Shown here in pieces: positions 5,589 through 5,728 of a DNA stretch of 5,728 nucleotides. The notes beneath the pieces are model-generated. The model did no database searches, was not told where the DNA came from, and worked only from the letters and a program-made list of their open reading frames with translations. The position numbers and the translations under genes were made by a program. The stretch covers positions 1-5,728 of the forward strand of contig DMAZ01000005.1 of assembly GCA_003446335.1 (NCBI GenBank). The letters are read 5' to 3'. Position 1 is the stretch's first letter. Each line of letters starts with the position of its first letter. The DNA comes from Lachnospiraceae bacterium. Its GTDB lineage: Bacteria; Bacillota_A; Clostridia; Lachnospirales; Lachnospiraceae.

Positions 5589-5612
5589 AAGCAAGGTCCG
5601 GAGTAATATACT
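5584..5612 (+). promoter_or_regulatory. Promoter of the divergent membrane-protein gene
   Basis: TTGAAA (5584-5589), a 17-bp spacer and TATACT (5607-5612) each match the sigma-A consensus at five of six positions. Transcription would start near 5619, about 29 nt before ATG 5648. Its -35 lies only 7 bp from the -35 of the opposing ispE promoter, so the two polymerases cannot occupy the region independently. Confidence 0.75.
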
Positions 5613-5647
5613 AATGGATAACTGTTAAAAAAGGAAAGGAAATTGAT

Positions 5648-5728
5648 ATGATTCGCACAATCATAGTTTTGATTCTGATCTTGTTCTATCTCCTGCTTTC
5701 TGTGCCCCTCATGTTCATCTTCTGGCTC
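5648..5728 (+). CDS. N-terminus of a membrane protein, possibly a PlsC-type acyltransferase (cut by the window end)
   Basis: Only 27 codons are visible, running off the right edge. ATG 5648 has a good ribosome binding site (AGGAAAGGA, 5632-5640, 8 nt from the start) and a strong promoter at 5584-5612, so a real gene starts here. The peptide opens MIRTIIVLILILFYLLLSVP and continues hydrophobic to the edge, so it is either a transmembrane anchor or an uncleaved signal. The MIRTI start followed by a hydrophobic anchor with SVP resembles clostridial 1-acyl-sn-glycerol-3-phosphate acyltransferases as I remember them. These make phosphatidic acid at the inner membrane face, which would suit an envelope neighbourhood. 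The catalytic HxxxxD motif would be outside the window, so the product name is tentative; any membrane protein is possible. Confidence 0.45.
   Translation, partial: MIRTIIVLILILFYLLLSVPLMFIFWL

Overview
The window looks like a core-genome segment of a Clostridia bacterium, most likely a Lachnospiraceae-type gut anaerobe. The evidence is indirect: strong AGGAGG ribosome binding sites, frequent TTG starts, roughly balanced GC, and proteins (a DUF1934/YwiB protein next to glutamate racemase, a NodB-like deacetylase of the clostridial HTWGH type, a short membrane-anchored lysine-rich protein) that resemble what I recall from that family. No lineage-specific marker gene is present, so this placement is an inference.

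Layout. (1) 1-615, plus strand: the 3' end of a polysaccharide deacetylase-like gene. (2) 616-744: a 103-bp near-perfect palindrome (630-732) between convergent genes; it may be a bidirectional terminator or a small palindromic repeat. (3) 745-1764, minus strand: a LacI-family regulator. (4) 1765-1988: a divergent control region with a promoter for each side and CpG-centred palindromes that are good LacI-type operator candidates. (5) 1989-2555, plus strand: a membrane-anchored protein of unknown function, 188 aa, starting at TTG. (6) 2582-2638: a strong bidirectional terminator. (7) 2658-5500, minus strand: a tight four-gene operon transcribed ispE > gntR (FCD type) > murI > ywiB-like (DUF1934), with gaps of 1, 5 and 11 nt. 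(8) 5501-5647: back-to-back divergent promoters, with a GntR-type palindrome over the operon's predicted start of transcription. (9) 5648-5728, plus strand: the first 27 codons of a membrane protein, possibly a 1-acyl-glycerol-3-phosphate acyltransferase.

How it fits together. IspE (MEP pathway, leading to the undecaprenyl lipid carrier) and MurI (D-glutamate for peptidoglycan) both feed cell-envelope synthesis, and a FadR-like regulator sits between them with a candidate autoregulatory site at the operon promoter. If the divergent gene is an acyltransferase, phospholipid synthesis would share that control region. The LacI regulator has no sugar-catabolic gene beside it in this window; its visible candidate targets are itself and the membrane-anchored protein. 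I see no mobile element with a transposase, no CRISPR array, no tRNA or rRNA, and no clear novel multi-gene system. The most interesting items are the divergent palindrome-rich control regions, the uncharacterised membrane protein and the 103-bp palindrome.
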